NCBI RefSeq assembly: GCF_029227915.1 | Contig: NC_079876.1 | Span: forward strand, 23,996,001-24,056,000 | DNA: 60,000 bases | Origin: Hydractinia symbiolongicarpus | Taxonomy: Eukaryota; Cnidaria; Hydrozoa; Anthoathecata; Hydractiniidae | Reading direction: 5' to 3' | Part shown: piece after piece, positions 11,077-25,600 of the stretch | Layout of the letters: every line of letters begins with the position of its first letter | How positions within the stretch are numbered: position 1 is the stretch's first letter | Notes under the pieces: model-generated | Seen by the model: only the letters and a program-made list of their open reading frames with translations | Databases searched by the model: none | What the model was told of the DNA's origin: nothing | Position numbers and translations under genes: made by a program

Positions 11077-13375
11077 GGTATGACATCATATTTGGATTAT
11101 CAGGTATAACTGTCAACATCCTTCTCCTTGGTGAAAATACAGTGGTGGTTGCTTCATAATATCCTCTTACAGTGGAAGATCATAAAATACGTAGCTAACA
11201 TTTATATTTTGGTTCGTACTTCAACTCTCCGTTTTGACGTTAAATGCAAAGGACCGAACCCCTGTTAACCACTCGTAACTGGCGATGTTATTAAGGAAGC
11301 ATACGGTCGACGTTCAAACCTTTTTCAGATTTCGGTTGCATTGGACAAGATATGTACGAATAAATATAACCATACGTTGTTACCAGAAGCTCAAGCTTGC
11401 GTCTGAAGAAGCTCAGTTTTGTATCTCAACACAGAGCAATACTGTTAAAATGGAAACAACAAAAAAGATATTTCTTCAGTCGATTGTTTTGTTGTTGTGG
11501 TTTCTCTAAGTGTAAAGATATAGTTATATTGAGCTTCTTTCAATCGCTTTGAAGGTGGTTATGTTATTGTAAGAAAGAGTTTTAAAATTCTAAAAGATAC
11601 AACTTATTGTTCACTCGCTGTTCTTATCTTACGCACATAGTTGACATTAAACACATGCCGACTATAGTGTTCATTAAATTTCAGGTGGCTTTGTGGGAGA
11701 GTGCCTTCGCCTTCCGTAGCTTAAACGAGAGCTTTGAATGCACTGTTTCCCTTTCCAGATACCACACAGCCTACCATCTATAATCTTTTTAACATGCCCA
11801 TAGAGGAAGAAATTTTTGTGAATCTTTTTTCGCCGAATATATTCTTGTGCAAGTAATTAAAAAATGTTAAAGCACAGTTATAATTTAATGGTCAATATAC
11901 CCTGATCGCTAGGATTTCAAGAATCAATAATTGTGTATTTATTTCTGATAATAAATACATTTTTAGTTTAATATCACATTCTATAAAATGGGCTCTAACA
12001 GGTTTTGGCGGGTTGAGCGTTCTTTAAGTTGGGTGATCAATGTCGGTCAGTCTGACTAACATAGCAAGCTCTGTTACTTGGACAAACAATATGGTATACC
12101 ACATGACTTTTCAGAGACTCGTTAACCTTTTCCTCGAGTGATTCGCTTCAACGAATGAATTAATGTGCAAAAATCAGCCGACGCGAAGAACAAAAGAAGG
12201 AGACGTTTATTATAAAATTTCGGTTTTATTTGTAAAAGATTTTTAGCTCTGAGACTTTGTATTCTGTATCTTAATCCAAAAGATTGACGGTAGCGTTTAC
12301 CTCTTCAACATCTAATTTTGTTAGACCCGCAACCACACAAACGCTAGGTTGTTTGATCCTTTGTGAAAACAATAAAACTTTGATTAAGCTATTTGAGATG
12401 TCAGGTTTTCGCCTTTTACAGCCTGGAAATAATTTTAGAACGCTTTTAAATATAACGTGACAGGAAGCCATAAATCTCGTTTCATAATAAAATCCATACG
12501 AACCCTAGAATGTTGTAAATATTTTATCTCTGAAAGCCTTTGTTCTTGCATAAAAAAGTGCCAACGCCCCTGATGTCAATTCTATAAGTCCGCCTTATAA
12601 CAGCATCAAGTCCAAAATGTCATAAAATTTTATATGCTTAATCGACTGTAAAAAACCTAAAAAATACAAACAAAAAAAACAAGCAGTATCTTTAAAATAT
12701 CTTCTTGTGTTCTACCAAAATTATGAACCTTTGAACTGAAATAATATTAACGTAAAAATATCCCAATTTATCCGTTATCACAATTATTATAAGAAATATA
12801 TACAAATACGAATATAAATATGAAATATGTACTCAAAATAAAAAAATAAAAAATCGAAATAATATTACCAAATATCAATATGATAAATGATATTACTGCT
12901 CGTAGGCTTAACAGCGGGAAGATTTTATTTTCAGTTTCCTTTACACCTTTTACAAAGAAATTAGTCAACATAACAAAAAGTTTAAGGTATTGCAGCAAAA
13001 GCACTGAGGAGGAGTGTGATATTTATACTACTGTGGCAGCTAACTGTCATCAATTTCACCAAATTTTCCCGCCAAACACAAATGATTCAACGGTCAAAGA
13101 TGATTTAAAAAAATTAAAATGTATGCATTCTTTAATGCTGATAAAAACAAATTAAAAAAAAGATAAAAAGAAAAAAGTCTGAAAAATAATCGAAAAATAA
13201 GGTCTGATTATATGACGTTTTTGTCCTGGACTGAATATTTTTTCATGTAGCTAATCGCGCATGCCCTAGCTACGTTTCCAGCCGCTAACAGGCCTGGAAT
13301 TTCAGCCAGGACTCAAACTCCTTATGCAATCAGCCTCTCGAAGTCGGTAAGTTTTATACAAGACTGTCATTGATT
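11077..13375. other. Intergenic region between convergent genes
   Basis: This lies between the FBXO4 stop and the stop of the minus-strand coiled-coil gene. It is AT-rich, with several short unrecognised ORFs (11285-11509 +, 12271-12471 -, 12880-13155 +) that lack family resemblance or splice context. A weak tRNA-like B box (AGTTTGAGTCC on the minus strand, near 13310) may mark an old SINE, but the A box was not found. Confidence 0.5.
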
Positions 13376-16300
13376 TTAAACCCAATGTTCCAGTTTTTTC
13401 GTTTTGTTGTCGTCATCTTCAAGCTCTGAAGCAACTTTAGACAGCAATGCGAGTATCTCGTCTATGTTTTCACTATCCTTCGCACTGCGCAAATAAAATG
13501 AACAAACTTTTTAAAAAAGAGAAAATGTCGAAAAAATAAAATTTTAAAATTCGGGAGTTGCTATTAGCTGACGAAGCACATACTAAGCACTGTGTTACAT
13601 TTTTGCTATCAAAAACTTTTTAATGTAATTTGGAACTCTCGAACTCTTGCGAAGGTGTAAGGAGAAGTATGATATTTATATCAACAAACAAAATACTATG
13701 GCATTTATTCACACCTTTAAAAAATTTGGATTAAAATCGTGCTTAATTCAAGTTACCTTAATTCTTTTATTCCGCCGTAGTTAGCAGGAAGTGGCGGGAT
13801 TGGTGGAGCTATTGATTCTTCCGACACGGGTCGGCTTTTTATTACGATGACTTCTTCCTCGAGCGACGGTAAATCTTTCGTAAAATCCAACAAATCTCGT
13901 AACTGTTTGGACAAATCATTTTCCATTTGTCGGGATGCAGTCAGTCGCGGAGATTCAGGAACAGAATTAGTTCGCGAGCTGTCTTGTGACAGACTTAACT
14001 GGCTGTCTTGATAGTTAAAAATGTTAGAACAGTTCATAAGAGAGGTGGGAAGTTCAGTGGATTTAGATGAAGTAATTTCTACTGGCAGTGAAGCCTTTCG
14101 CTGAAGCAGTACCTCTTGCTCGGATAATTTTTTATTCAATATCGGCGATTGAGGAAACAAGCTGTTTGGGGATACTTCTCCTGATTCCTTATCGGAGAAG
14201 AACAGTTTACGCCTTAATTCGGTATTGTCGGTCGTCAGTTTTTCGATCTTCTTTTCAAGATTTCGTCTGGTCTTTGTACCTTCGAGCGCTTTCTGCATAG
14301 CAAGATCGTTAGCATGCGCCAACGCCTGCTGTAGCTCGTACATCAAACCTTCGGACTCCTGCAGTTTACGGGAGTACTCGGTGTTTTCCTGTTCCAACTC
14401 GGTAAGCTTAGAATGAACAATGTGTAGACTCTCTATCATATTATCTTCCATAGGATTGTAACCAAATGAAACGTTAGGGCTGCTACAAGTTCGTGTGACT
14501 TCGTGGTTCGTTTTCGCTTTTAAGTTTAAACGTAATTCCTCGTTATCGTGTTTTAACGTTTCCACTTGAAGTTGTAACTCGTTTTTGCGAGCTTTCAAAC
14601 TTCGAATAGTCGTCGCTACACTCTCGTCGGAACGATTAATACGATCCACTAAAGCTTTTTTCTCGGTGGTCATTTTATTAACAGTGTTTTGTAAGTTTTC
14701 AAGTTTCCGCTCTAACGAGTCGTTTTCGTCACGGAGTTGTTGAATTTTTAAATCTTGGGTAGAATTGGACATTAAGCGGTATTTTTGTACTTCGCCGTTG
14801 AGCTTATTATTTTCCTCCCGTAAAGAGTCTATAGTCTTCTTGTAATGATATTTTTCCTTATCGCACTTATCATGTTCAACGCGAAGGAGATCATATTTTG
14901 TTTTAATTGCATCTCTTTCTTGCCCGACGCGGTTCTGTTTATTAGCCAGTTCAGCTTGCGCTTCTTCCTTGTGGCTTTTCAAAATATACTGGTAATCTTT
15001 CTCGACATTTTCTTTATTTTCTTTTAAATCTTGGAATCCTTTTGAGATTTCGTGCAAGCGTTCTTCCACTTTCGTTTTTTCATTCTTTAAAGTTATAAAT
15101 TTCTCATGCCAAGACTCGACATTTGTTTTTAAGGCTTGGTTTTCACTTTCAAGTTTTTTAACCTCTTCGTTCTTGTTGGTTACCAGTTTGTTGTTGAAGT
15201 CGAATATTTTAGATTCTAAACACGCATTCTCCTCTTTCAATTCACTATTTTCCTTTTCCAACTTTTCAAACGCATTCCCGGAGTCCTTGTTTTGTTCGCA
15301 TAAATTATTATATTTATTACATAAATTATCATATTTAACTAATAAGGCGGAGTATTTTTCACGTTCGCTTGTTTTTTGGTCAAAAGATTTTACGGCCACG
15401 TCGGTTCCGTTCTGCAAATTGCGCACCCGATATAGCAGCATTTCATTAGTATCTCTAAGACGTTTGGATTCCGATACCGACTCTGACATATCGGCAACAG
15501 ATCTCTCAAGTTGGCGACATTTACTCAGCAGACGGTCATTTTCTTTTTTTAGTGTTTCGGCTATTCTTTGAGAATTTGACAGCGTCTCTTCAGCGTTTGA
15601 CTGCGGGTTCTGCGAACTCGTCAACTCTTCCTCATTCGATTTGATAGTTTGTTGAAGTTTTTCACAAGTTTGTCTTAGTGTCTTCTCGCTCTCTTCTTTC
15701 TTATGCAAGATCTTTTCTATTAATCCCTTACCCGCAGTCAGTCGTGTTACTTCAAGTTCCAATGTATTCACTCGATTATTCATTTGTTTCTCGATTACTC
15801 CATAATCTAGTTTTAGTTTTAAGTTTTCGTGCGTAAGAGTTTCTTTCTCTTTGTTTAGGCTGTCTATAGTATCTCGAAATTGGATATTCTCATTCCGGAA
15901 TTTACTACAGTCTGACTTAAGCGAACTGCATTGCGTGGTTAATTCTGTATTTTTTGTCGCCAACTCTTCATACTTTGTCGTGATATCCTGCAGCTCCGAA
16001 TTCAACGAAGTGAAGTCTGACGTCAACTTTTTGTTATTTATTATTAGCGAGTCATTTTTCTCGAGTGATTTTCTCGAGCTTTCAAGTCTGTCGTCCAGCA
16101 ATTTTTTGTCAGCCAATAGCTGCTCGTAACTGGCTTGTTTGCTCGATAGCTCCTCTTCGTATTCCGATATGGCCTCCTGTATCGATCTTTCTAACAGCTT
16201 CTGGTTGTTTTGAATAATCAAGTCCTGCTCTTCACATTTTCCTTTCAAACTTTTATTTTCATCGGTGAGTAACGCAACTTTACCGGCAGACGAGCGGTTA

Positions 16301-18347
16301 CTTTCACGCATATGATCTAGCTGCCGCTGAAGCGTCCTTTTCTCTAAATTAAGTCTCGACAAGCTTAGGTTTTTCTCGTTACGATCCTAGATAATTAAAA
16401 AATAACATATTATCACGTTTGTGTGTATCTTCTTTGCTACTTTTTTTCGCTACAGAACAAAAGCTTAGAGAGGTTCGAGTAAACAGTACCACGCGCCATT
16501 GGTGTCTGGTTGATCGGTTGCATTCATGCCTAAATGGGAGCTTTCAGCAAAATACAGCCCCTTAGCAGGATCCTGATTGACAGCAGTACTGATGTGAACT
16601 GAAGAGCCTATTCTGATTAGCTAAATAATTGTAATAAACAGATAAAAAGTAATATTTTCTACACTCACCTCTAACAGATTGTTAAATTCTTTAATTTTTC
16701 CAGCATAATCCTTTTCCAACTTTTCATATTCTTCTTTTAATCGATCAATTTCTTTGTTTGCTTCTCGTATTTCTTTGTGAAAACCTTCAGGTGTCTCGGT
16801 TACAGTCAAGTTATCCCTAACATCACCGTTCATCTAAAAAAATAGAACAGGAGACGTTCTTCACGGAGAAGGTCAACCGAAACTACGAAATTCGAAACAC
16901 TTGAAACGAGCGCCAAAAAACTGTGTGTTTTCATCAAGTCTCTCCTAAAGTTATTCAAGCTTTCAGTGAGTTAATCGCACTTCTAAAAATTTGGAACAAA
17001 CAAAATACCAAATAAACAAACAAAAACACAAACACAAACACAAATAAACAAACAAACAAACAAACAAAAAAGATTGTACCCTTCTCATCGCTCTCTCAAC
17101 CAAATCGTGGTCTTCCAACTCTTTCAACTTTGTTGCCAGATTTGAGTTGTCTAGCGAGATCCGATCATCTAAACTTTCCCGTGATGCAACAGAGCTACTT
17201 CTGCTACGCTTTTTAATGACTTCATCAACCTGTTCAGAACGCAAATTAACCAAGCTACCTATCAACGTTTGTCGGTCGTCGTAAAGTTCGTTAATTTCGT
17301 CAACAAGTTGGATATTTTTCTTTTCCAACTCTTGCACTCGTTCTTCGAGTAATTTGTTCTTCTCTTCCAGCTTAGTCGCTTTGATTTCATTTCGACTCGA
17401 TAAGACAGCTTTTAAGTACTCGTTTTCTTTGATCAACTCCTCGCGATCGTTTTCTACTACTGTCTTCTGATCTTCTATGTCTTTCTGTTAGAAATGGCAA
17501 AAAATAGTAAGTTAAACATACAACTCATAAAAGGATGGACTCAAAAAACATTTTCAGATTTCAGGCATCCGTACTAATATTTTAAAGAGTACAGTATACT
17601 ATCCATGCCTGAAAAATACTTAATTGTTTTTACCAATTACAACTCATTATGCGTTTATGAGACAATTCAAGGTTAAATAAGTACTGTCGATATTTTTTTT
17701 AAAAAAAAATTCCAAATCACCTGACGTTGCATATAATCTTTCAAATCCTCGAACGCGATGTCCAACTCTTCTAATAGTTGATTTCTTTCCATCTCAACTT
17801 TTTCATAGATGTCACCTAACTGCTGTGTTGTGCCATGCTCCTCTTCTAGTTCTTCAAGACATTTCTCTAATTCGTCTAAAAATTTACGAAAAGTATGAGT
17901 CGACCGGTAAGAAAAATTGAGGCGTCTGTAAATAACTTGAGGAAACATTCTACCTTACGCATGCAGTAAAAAATGCTGTGAGGTCAGAAATATTCTCTGA
18001 ATCACTTATAGCCAAGTAAATCGTAGATTTAAATTTTAAAAATAGGAAGAAAAAAGCCTATACACCACTACGCTTACTTAAAAAGGGGAAATACTACTAA
18101 AAGAAATTGAAGCAAAGGTCGGAAATTCTAAAAAACTCCTGCGGCTATCCTTACCTATTAGTGAATCCTTCTTGAGCAGTGAAAGATCTTGAACTTTTAA
18201 CCTCGAAAACACTCTTGGAGAAATCTCAGAAACTTTCAGTAAATCATCTTCTGATAGGCTCTTCGAGACGGGCTTGACCGTAGCTATGCGCGGAGGTGTC
18301 GGTCTTGTATTCCAACCGCTTGAGTACGAACGACTTCTTTCCATCAT
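13376..18347 (-). CDS. Large coiled-coil protein, family not recognised
   Basis: Six exons on the minus strand: 18347-18155, 17875-17721, 17484-17080, 16833-16669, 16386-13757, 13484-13376. Phases agree at every GT-AG junction and give 1218 aa. Residues 1-64 are basic and Ser-rich (RSRSYSSGWNTRPTPPRIAT). From about residue 68 to 1020 the protein is almost continuous heptad-type coiled coil, Leu/Lys/Glu/Asn-rich and often asparagine-studded. Short Ser-rich breaks include KKRSRSSSVASRESLDDR (exon 3) and a GEVSPNSLFPQSPILNKK stretch. The C-terminus has PESPRLTASRQ, a Pro run (APPIPPLPANYGG) and an acidic tail. No kinase, motor, membrane or calponin domain is visible. A structural role at cytoskeleton, centrosome or Golgi fits the shape but is inference. 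The single 2.6-kb exon 5 carries most of the coding sequence. A second Met directly follows the first. Confidence 0.88.
17015..17070. repeat. (CAAA)n microsatellite
   Basis: A run of CAAA/AACA units lies in an intron of the coiled-coil gene, directly after the exon 3 donor on the minus strand (TTTG-rich in the transcript). A similar short (AAAC)n tract occurs at 19380-19403. Confidence 0.9.
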
Positions 18348-18619
18348 TTATTGCATTCCCAGTTTAGTGTGATTTTGTTGTATATTTTGTTATGTTATGT
18401 CTACAGAAAAAGTTAAGTTAACAAATGCTAATAAGTGACACACAATCCAGAGAAATTATTACCCTCAAACAGCTTATTTTGTTTGAAGTTCTACAAAGAT
18501 GCGCGCCATTGCATTCTCAGAAAATACTGATAGTATACATATATATACTGATGTAATATACATAATATATACATGTAAAATACTGATATTATAATTTTGG
18601 TTTTATCAATATAGAATAG

Positions 18620-18840
18620 TACATCAACCACAAAAATAACGAAAACGACTACAACCACAAAAAATAACGACTACAACAACAACAACGACGACAACGACAA
18701 CTACAAAAATAACGACAACGACGACTACAACAACAACAACGGCGACGACGACGACTACAATAACAACAACGGCGACGACGACTACAACAACAACAACGAC
18801 GAAGACGCAAACAACAACCACAGTAACGACAACAATAAGA
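18620..18840. repeat. ACA/ACG trinucleotide microsatellite
   Basis: About 220 bp of AAC, GAC and TAC triplets with interruptions lies 270 bp upstream of the coiled-coil gene start. On the minus strand it translates as a valine-rich ORF with no stop; this is a by-product of the repeat and not a gene. Confidence 0.95.
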
Positions 18841-19859
18841 AAAAAGTAAAACACCACTAGAACGATCACAAATTTAAAATTTTCTCTGATGTGCACATAT
18901 GGCTAAGTAAACCCATGAAAATTAGTGAGGGTCATGCACGACTAAATGATGTCACACGAAAGCTCATTAAGTTCATTAAAAATATACTCAGAACATTTAT
19001 AGTAACCATAGTAACAAAACAACGGAAACTAGAAATGAATAATAAACCTCAAATCATATCATAACGACATATCATTTCATGATTCGAAGTGTTAATGAGT
19101 CGTGCAGCCGTGTTTCAAAAGAATGGTAGGAATGAGATAATAAAATGATGATGATGTCCATTGAGATATTCACAGGACATATTAAATTCACATGATGATA
19201 ACATAAAGAGAAGGATATGTATTATAATATATATATATAAAAAAACATTTACTGCTTCCGATGTTTCGACACAAAAACCAGTTACACATGGCAGCAGTTA
19301 ATTTTTTGCATCTTTAATTTTTTATTAGAAGACGTGGTTAAAAAAGGTCTCAAATATATATAATAGAAAAACAAAAAAATAAACAAACAAACAAACAAAC
19401 AAAAGCGTTCTTTTCCATGCGAAGGTTGGCAGCCAAAGTAAACATACACATTGTCACAGATATGACATCTTCCTACAGTGGTTTTCTTATGGAGCGCCAA
19501 ACAGATAAAAAACACAAAGTATGTAGGCAGTTCAATAGGCTTGTGCCAAACCCATCAAATTTATATTTATATCCAAATAACAAAAAAATAACAGAGGGAA
19601 CAAAAAAACATCTTAAAGTCATATGCACACAAAAAAATATGTACAAATACTTAAAAGAAAAGAAAACAAATTTAAAAATTTAAAACAAATTAATCAATTT
19701 GTATTAAGCTCTAGTGTTTCTTCATTTTGTACATCAGAACAACAGACAGGAAACAAAGAAATCTCAAAGTTACCTCATAACTGCTTAGGAGAGAAAAAAT
19801 GAACATCAAAAGTCTTTGACATACACTACAATTTTTTTTTAAAACAAAATATATCTAAA

Positions 19860-20130
19860 CTTTTTAAAAAAAAAATGAAAAAAAAAATGATAAAATAAAC
19901 AAGGCAAAATTGCAAGCATATAAAAGTTACGAACACTATGCTCAACTCAAACCTCCTACTTCTTGCAATTTTCAATACAATTTCCGTTTTTTTTTTTTTT
20001 AAAAAAATTCAATTTCTTAAAAAATAAAATAAAGATAATCAGAAAATAGAAAAGGCTGGCCTATAAAAGTTACAAATAGTATGCTCAAATAAATCTCCTA
20101 GTTCTCACAACTCTTTCTCAATAATAAACC
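19860..20130. repeat. Diverged tandem duplication, two units
   Basis: Two units about 140 bp apart share ATAAAAGTTAC, TATGCTCAA and TCTCCTA/CCTCCTA blocks followed by a C-A-A-T-rich end, each preceded by an A-rich tract ending in AAGGC. The first is at about 19911-19985, the second at about 20053-20130. The copies have diverged, so this is an old local duplication. Confidence 0.6.
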
Positions 20131-22601
20131 ATTGCACAAGAAGTATTAGCTTAGTTTAAGTTATATACCATATAATAGAGGTATCAAAAAAATATAAAAG
20201 CTGCTTTTGACTATTTGTACAAGACGACAGAGATAAAAACAACATAACGGTGTAATTGTAAAACACAAAAATAAAAACTATTTAAAAAGGTGTTTTAAAA
20301 TGAAGTTATAATCGCAACTAACTCTGCCAATTTAATCCCAAAGACAACGATAGGCACAATAACAAACATTAAAGAGGTTAAACAAGATGTAGATAATCCT
20401 TTAACATGATTCTTAAGCTGCACGAACTTTTAAAAATTCACCCAACAAAAACAAACTTTCAGAGTTCACAGAGTACACTCTACAAATAAACCAACATTTC
20501 TTTTTTTAAAACTGTTGCCCAGTTTTCCTGCTTATGGAGAGCTGATTGTTGTTAGTGAGGAGGTTGGGGCTAAGTTGGTGATTAAAAAACCTAAGTGACA
20601 TATAAAAGGAAATATCTAGTTACAATTTTAAACATGGAAAGATATTTACATGTGAAAAGAAAAAACATGCCCAATGTGTAGAAATATTATTGTCCGTTCT
20701 AATTTCTAACTTCAAACTTTCACGTTTTTATGAAACTAAACTCAACTCAATTAAGCTTCGCAATTTGAAACCTAAAAATCTTCCGAAGTTCTTCCAAACA
20801 AAAAACACGAGACGAGGGTCACAAAAAAGGTTAAACATTCTTTAAATGGTGTAAATACTTTACATGCTTGACTGTTTCTTTAGAGTTAGCATTATAATTT
20901 TAGTCACAAGTTTACCAGTGTGAAAAACACATCCCAAACTACCATAACATACAACTTTAGATAGCATGACAAAGCGGTGAACATAAATTTCCTGCAATTT
21001 TCTTATCAGATTAAAATGATATCAAAAAACCACATAATTCAAAGAGAAGAAAAGAATGGTCTGCCAACGAGAAGTAGAAACAACGCAAGAAAAAAGCAAG
21101 TCATGAAATCCATTCAAAATAGATTGACAAAAGAAATTAAGATAAAAAGATATAAGGAACAATTTAAAGATATGAAAGAAAAATAATGAACACGCATTCA
21201 TTTTATATATAAAAAAATCTCAGCAATAAATAACATGGGACTGTATAAGATGCGTTTGATATGTTTAACGCAACCAACATGATAGTATACAAAAATATTT
21301 TGTGATAGAAACATTCAAATTTTATATCAATTTTTTGCCCTAGAAAAAAGAAATTCACAGTTGGGCTACGATATTTCAAAATCATTTTGTGACATCTTAG
21401 AATTTTACAATATTATTTCAATGTGAGATTTTTGTATCAGGTGTCAAATAAAGGGAAGAGATATCAAGATGACTGAATAGCAGGATGTAACAATATAAAC
21501 AGTAAATACTATTTCAAAATCTCATCTTGATGTCATCGAAAAGTAAACAAATTTTTTTTTACAGTTTTTATCTCAAATGTCAACATGAAACTATATTCTG
21601 TAAAAATATTTCTAAACTTAGAAACTAGCCTGTACGCCACTAAGTTTTTTCCTAATTAGGTTATAAATTGTTATATAAAATAATAATAACGGATAAAGCT
21701 CTGTCAATATTTTTCTACAAATTAACAACTTGATCAAAATATCCAAGCTTGGTAGATAGCAAATCACATAAATGAAATCTTTAATACTACACTTTCTTTC
21801 ATATTTCTTATCACTCTTATCAATTTTATATTCCAATGAATGATCTTACAAATTTTATACATACCATACCAAAATTCAAATCACATAAAAAAATCTGAAC
21901 ATTTTATATAGTTAACGTTTCAGACAACATGCGAAATAAATGTAATTTATATCACAGAATTCCTGTACATGATATTGATATAAAACACATCAAAGATTAA
22001 CAAACTTTACTTACAAATAGACTTTTTGATTAAATATTTGTTATTTCCTTCCTTTCATTCACACACTTAATGGATACGTCTACAAAAAGCAGGCCAGACA
22101 ATACATTTGAAAATGTTGAATTTGAAATCGTACAACAATATTTCCTGCCTTACTGTGAGGATGTTTCAGACAAAAAAACCATCTCACACATTGCATCAGA
22201 GAATCTTTTGAAAATTGTATAAACAACAATGTATTCCCTGGCTTGCAGTGTGCATACTACCTAATCAAAAAGTTCCATGTATTGGACAAACAAGTAATCA
22301 AAACTTTTAACACCAACGTGCAAAAGACAACCTCTATATACTTCCTCCTGAAACTAAATGTTTTTGTTACATAACCATTTTACTTTGGAAACATTTATAA
22401 CATGATTAAAAAACCGATACGTGGGTTTAAAAAACACAGTATACCACAACATGAAATTTAACAATGAGAACCATTAAGGCACAATTTACACTTCTTAACA
22501 TAGCAGGACAAAAACAAAAACAAAAATGACACAAAAAGAATTCATAACAAATCCCATTTCTAAACTTGCACACATGAAATTGCTGGTGGCAACTAACATA
22601 T

Positions 22602-22644
22602 ATGCCCTGAGTCTTTAACGCACAATGTCAAAGACTCAGGGCAT
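22602..22644. repeat. Perfect 15-bp inverted repeat hairpin
   Basis: ATGCCCTGAGTCTTT at 22602-22616 is followed, after a 13-nt loop, by its exact reverse complement AAAGACTCAGGGCAT at 22630-22644. The stem is markedly more GC-rich than the surrounding DNA. A second small inverted pair (ACATT...AATGT) follows at once. It could be a structured RNA or a small foldback element; no gene context tells which. Confidence 0.8.
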
Positions 22645-25600
22645 GCACATTACCACAATGTGTGATTTACAATTACAGCAAAAAAAAAAATAATAATAAA
22701 GATTTAACATAAGAATATTAAAACCCTTGCAAAATTGTTTTCTGCATACAGTAGTTTTAACACCTGCCTGTTGTTACGCAAGATAAGGACATCATTAGGT
22801 AATTTGGAATCATGCTTAATATTAAATGGTGGCTACATTAACTTCTTAATTAAAAATATAAAAGATTCATAAAAGGCAAATTAAGGTTGAACAAGACAGG
22901 ATATGGTGAGAGTGAAAGATTCATTTATTTCGTTTGATAGAATATGTAATTATAGTACAAGTATAAGATGAAGGTGTGGTATTTAAACGAACATGTATAC
23001 ATAAGTCTGGTGTTGAATGACTTAAGAACATTTTTCTGCCTGCAACATATTTCCACATTAATATTAATAATCACCATAAAATTATATCACTAAATGATCC
23101 AGCATAGTAAAACTACAATAAGCAGTAACTTCAAAGAGAAAAGTGGTGTATTATACAAAGTGGTGCACAAAATGACAATACCTGAAATATACTGTGCTTA
23201 CAACTCACAATATTAATACTGCTTATTATTAAGTATTATTATTACAATAAATAACAATACTGTCTATTTTTAATGAACTAAAAAAGATGAATCCTCTTTA
23301 TTTTTCATAGAATCTTTAAATAGTGATTTAACAAAAGCATTATAAGTTTATTCTAAAATAAAACCCTTTTAAAATGAGCATAGAACGTTAACTTGATAAT
23401 GGAGATGTAAAATAAATTTCTTGTATAATACACTTACAGCACGTGCTGGCAAATAAAAAATGCATAAACTTTCCCTCACTTCACAGAATGAAAAACATAC
23501 TGACATTATTTACATCTCTCAAGGATAATTTATATCACAATAACCACAAGAATAGAGCTATTAAGAATATGTCATTAAAATAATTACATGACCATTAAAG
23601 AATGTATATTGTGGAATTGTCATTCTCTTGTTTTGGATACTACGTCAACAAAGGTTGATCATATCATCTCCATGACGAAAACAGTTGTTAAACTTTTGCC
23701 ATATCAGCAGTGTATATACATAGAATATTAAAAAAGGTTATTTTGATGTAATCGTTTTACACTTAGCCTTTCTTGGTCAATAAAAAAATGACTACACACA
23801 CAAAGATTACATTGGTGTAGGGTTTCATAAACAAAACAAAATAATTGTCAAACATGTTCTCCGTAAAAAAAGCATTTCTATCAGTGGATAAATGGAAAGT
23901 TATGGAACAGACAACATAGCTGATGTATTCACAAGAATGTGAACACTTATATGTTCTCTTTCATAGGTATTACAAAGAACATCCTGTACAAATCAGTTAA
24001 CATCCTGAAAAAAAAACAGTAAATTTTACACAATTAGTGGAAATGTTATAAAAACAAATTGTGCAAGGTTGTTTCTTGAAATCTTGAAATCTTTTTTTAT
24101 GCAATGACATTTTGTATCACATATGTGAAGTAGCCCTATTCTAAATGATAGATATTGTCTAACAAAATTTAAGCTCAAATCTGCTGTTGTTTTTTTACAC
24201 ATATACCATATATTACAAAAATCTTAATAAAAGAACAAAATTCCTGTCAAAGTTAGACAAGTGGTTAATATAATGTACAGTACTAGTCAAAACGTCAAAA
24301 TTTCTTATGGTGGTTAATAATTAAAGCCATGGAGACATTTATGCTTATGCCACAATTTGATGATGTCAGGAATGACAAACTTAATTTGAGGTTAAACCAT
24401 ATACACATATACAAAATGTTTTCATATCCCTTCTCTCAGTGTTGTGGGTATGACGAAGCATGCTAAATCTTGAAATGTAGCCACAAAAGAAAATTTAATA
24501 AATACAATTCATTGACAACACACTCATTTTGAGGTTAAATTGCCATCAAGTAAAATAGTAAACACAATGTTGCATGTATAGCATAAAAACAAAAAAACAT
24601 AAAAAAATTTCCAGTATTAAAAAATTGTATAAAAGTACCAATACTTCTAAATAAAACACCATGCATACCGAATATAGGACTTTTACTTAGCTATCTGTCT
24701 CTTCACTACAAAACCAGACTCTTTAGAACAAAACAAGTTTTTTGTGACGTCATTATGTTTCTTTATCATCTCTAATATGCTGTGTCTTTTGATCTCTTTC
24801 TTTGCATATAATTAATGATTGCAGATTCTAATTTGTGAATAGAGAAAAGCATTTAAATGCCTATTAAAAAAGAATGGTTACATATTGGGTTGGGTGTTGC
24901 GGGGTGTGATGGGGGAATCCCCTTAGAAAATCAATAATATCATTAAAATATTTTGTATGGGAATCCCTGAATTGAGTTTAATCCATATCAACACAATCAT
25001 GTAAGAACGTATAAAACTAAACATGAAGGTTTATAGATATAATTTATAATTTTATATAATATTCGTATTATATTTCTGTTTTTAAATTGGATAACTAGAT
25101 TTGTATATCTGGTTATTATAAAAAGAACACTTTGACTACACTACTACTACTACTACAGGCTTTTGGAGGAAATTTTACAAATTTGTCACATTCTATCACA
25201 ATCTAAATTATTTTGTACATTTAAAAATGTGGGTATATCATCACAAGTCTTCCTAAGTCTGGTTTTAAAGGAAAGAGATAGATATAGCTAAGTAAAAAGT
25301 AAACCCCCTCTGTTCTCACAGAATACTTTCATCATAAACATTGCGATTCTGCTTAAAGAAATAAAAACTGTTCTGAACACTAAATTTGATATAGCATTAA
25401 AAATAACCAGAACCAAGTTAAGATTCTAAATGTATGAAATTATATTCGTAGCTGTTATATTATCCTTGTATTTGAAGCTTAAGCAAATCAGTTCACATTT
25501 ATAATATATATAGAAAAAAAAAATTAACAACTTAAATGTTTTAAACAAATAAAAGAAATATATTTTATCATGTTACGAAAACATTATCAACACCTTTTAC

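Noticed and set aside
13240-13345. Possible tRNA-derived SINE on the minus strand
   Set aside because: Only a weak B-box-like AGTTTGAGTCC was found, with no A box and no second copy.
14225-16129. Several plus-strand ORFs of 60-132 codons
   Set aside because: They are antisense shadows of the large coiled-coil exon.
18624-18896. Minus-strand valine-rich 90-codon ORF
   Set aside because: It is the translation of the ACA/ACG microsatellite and has no other support.
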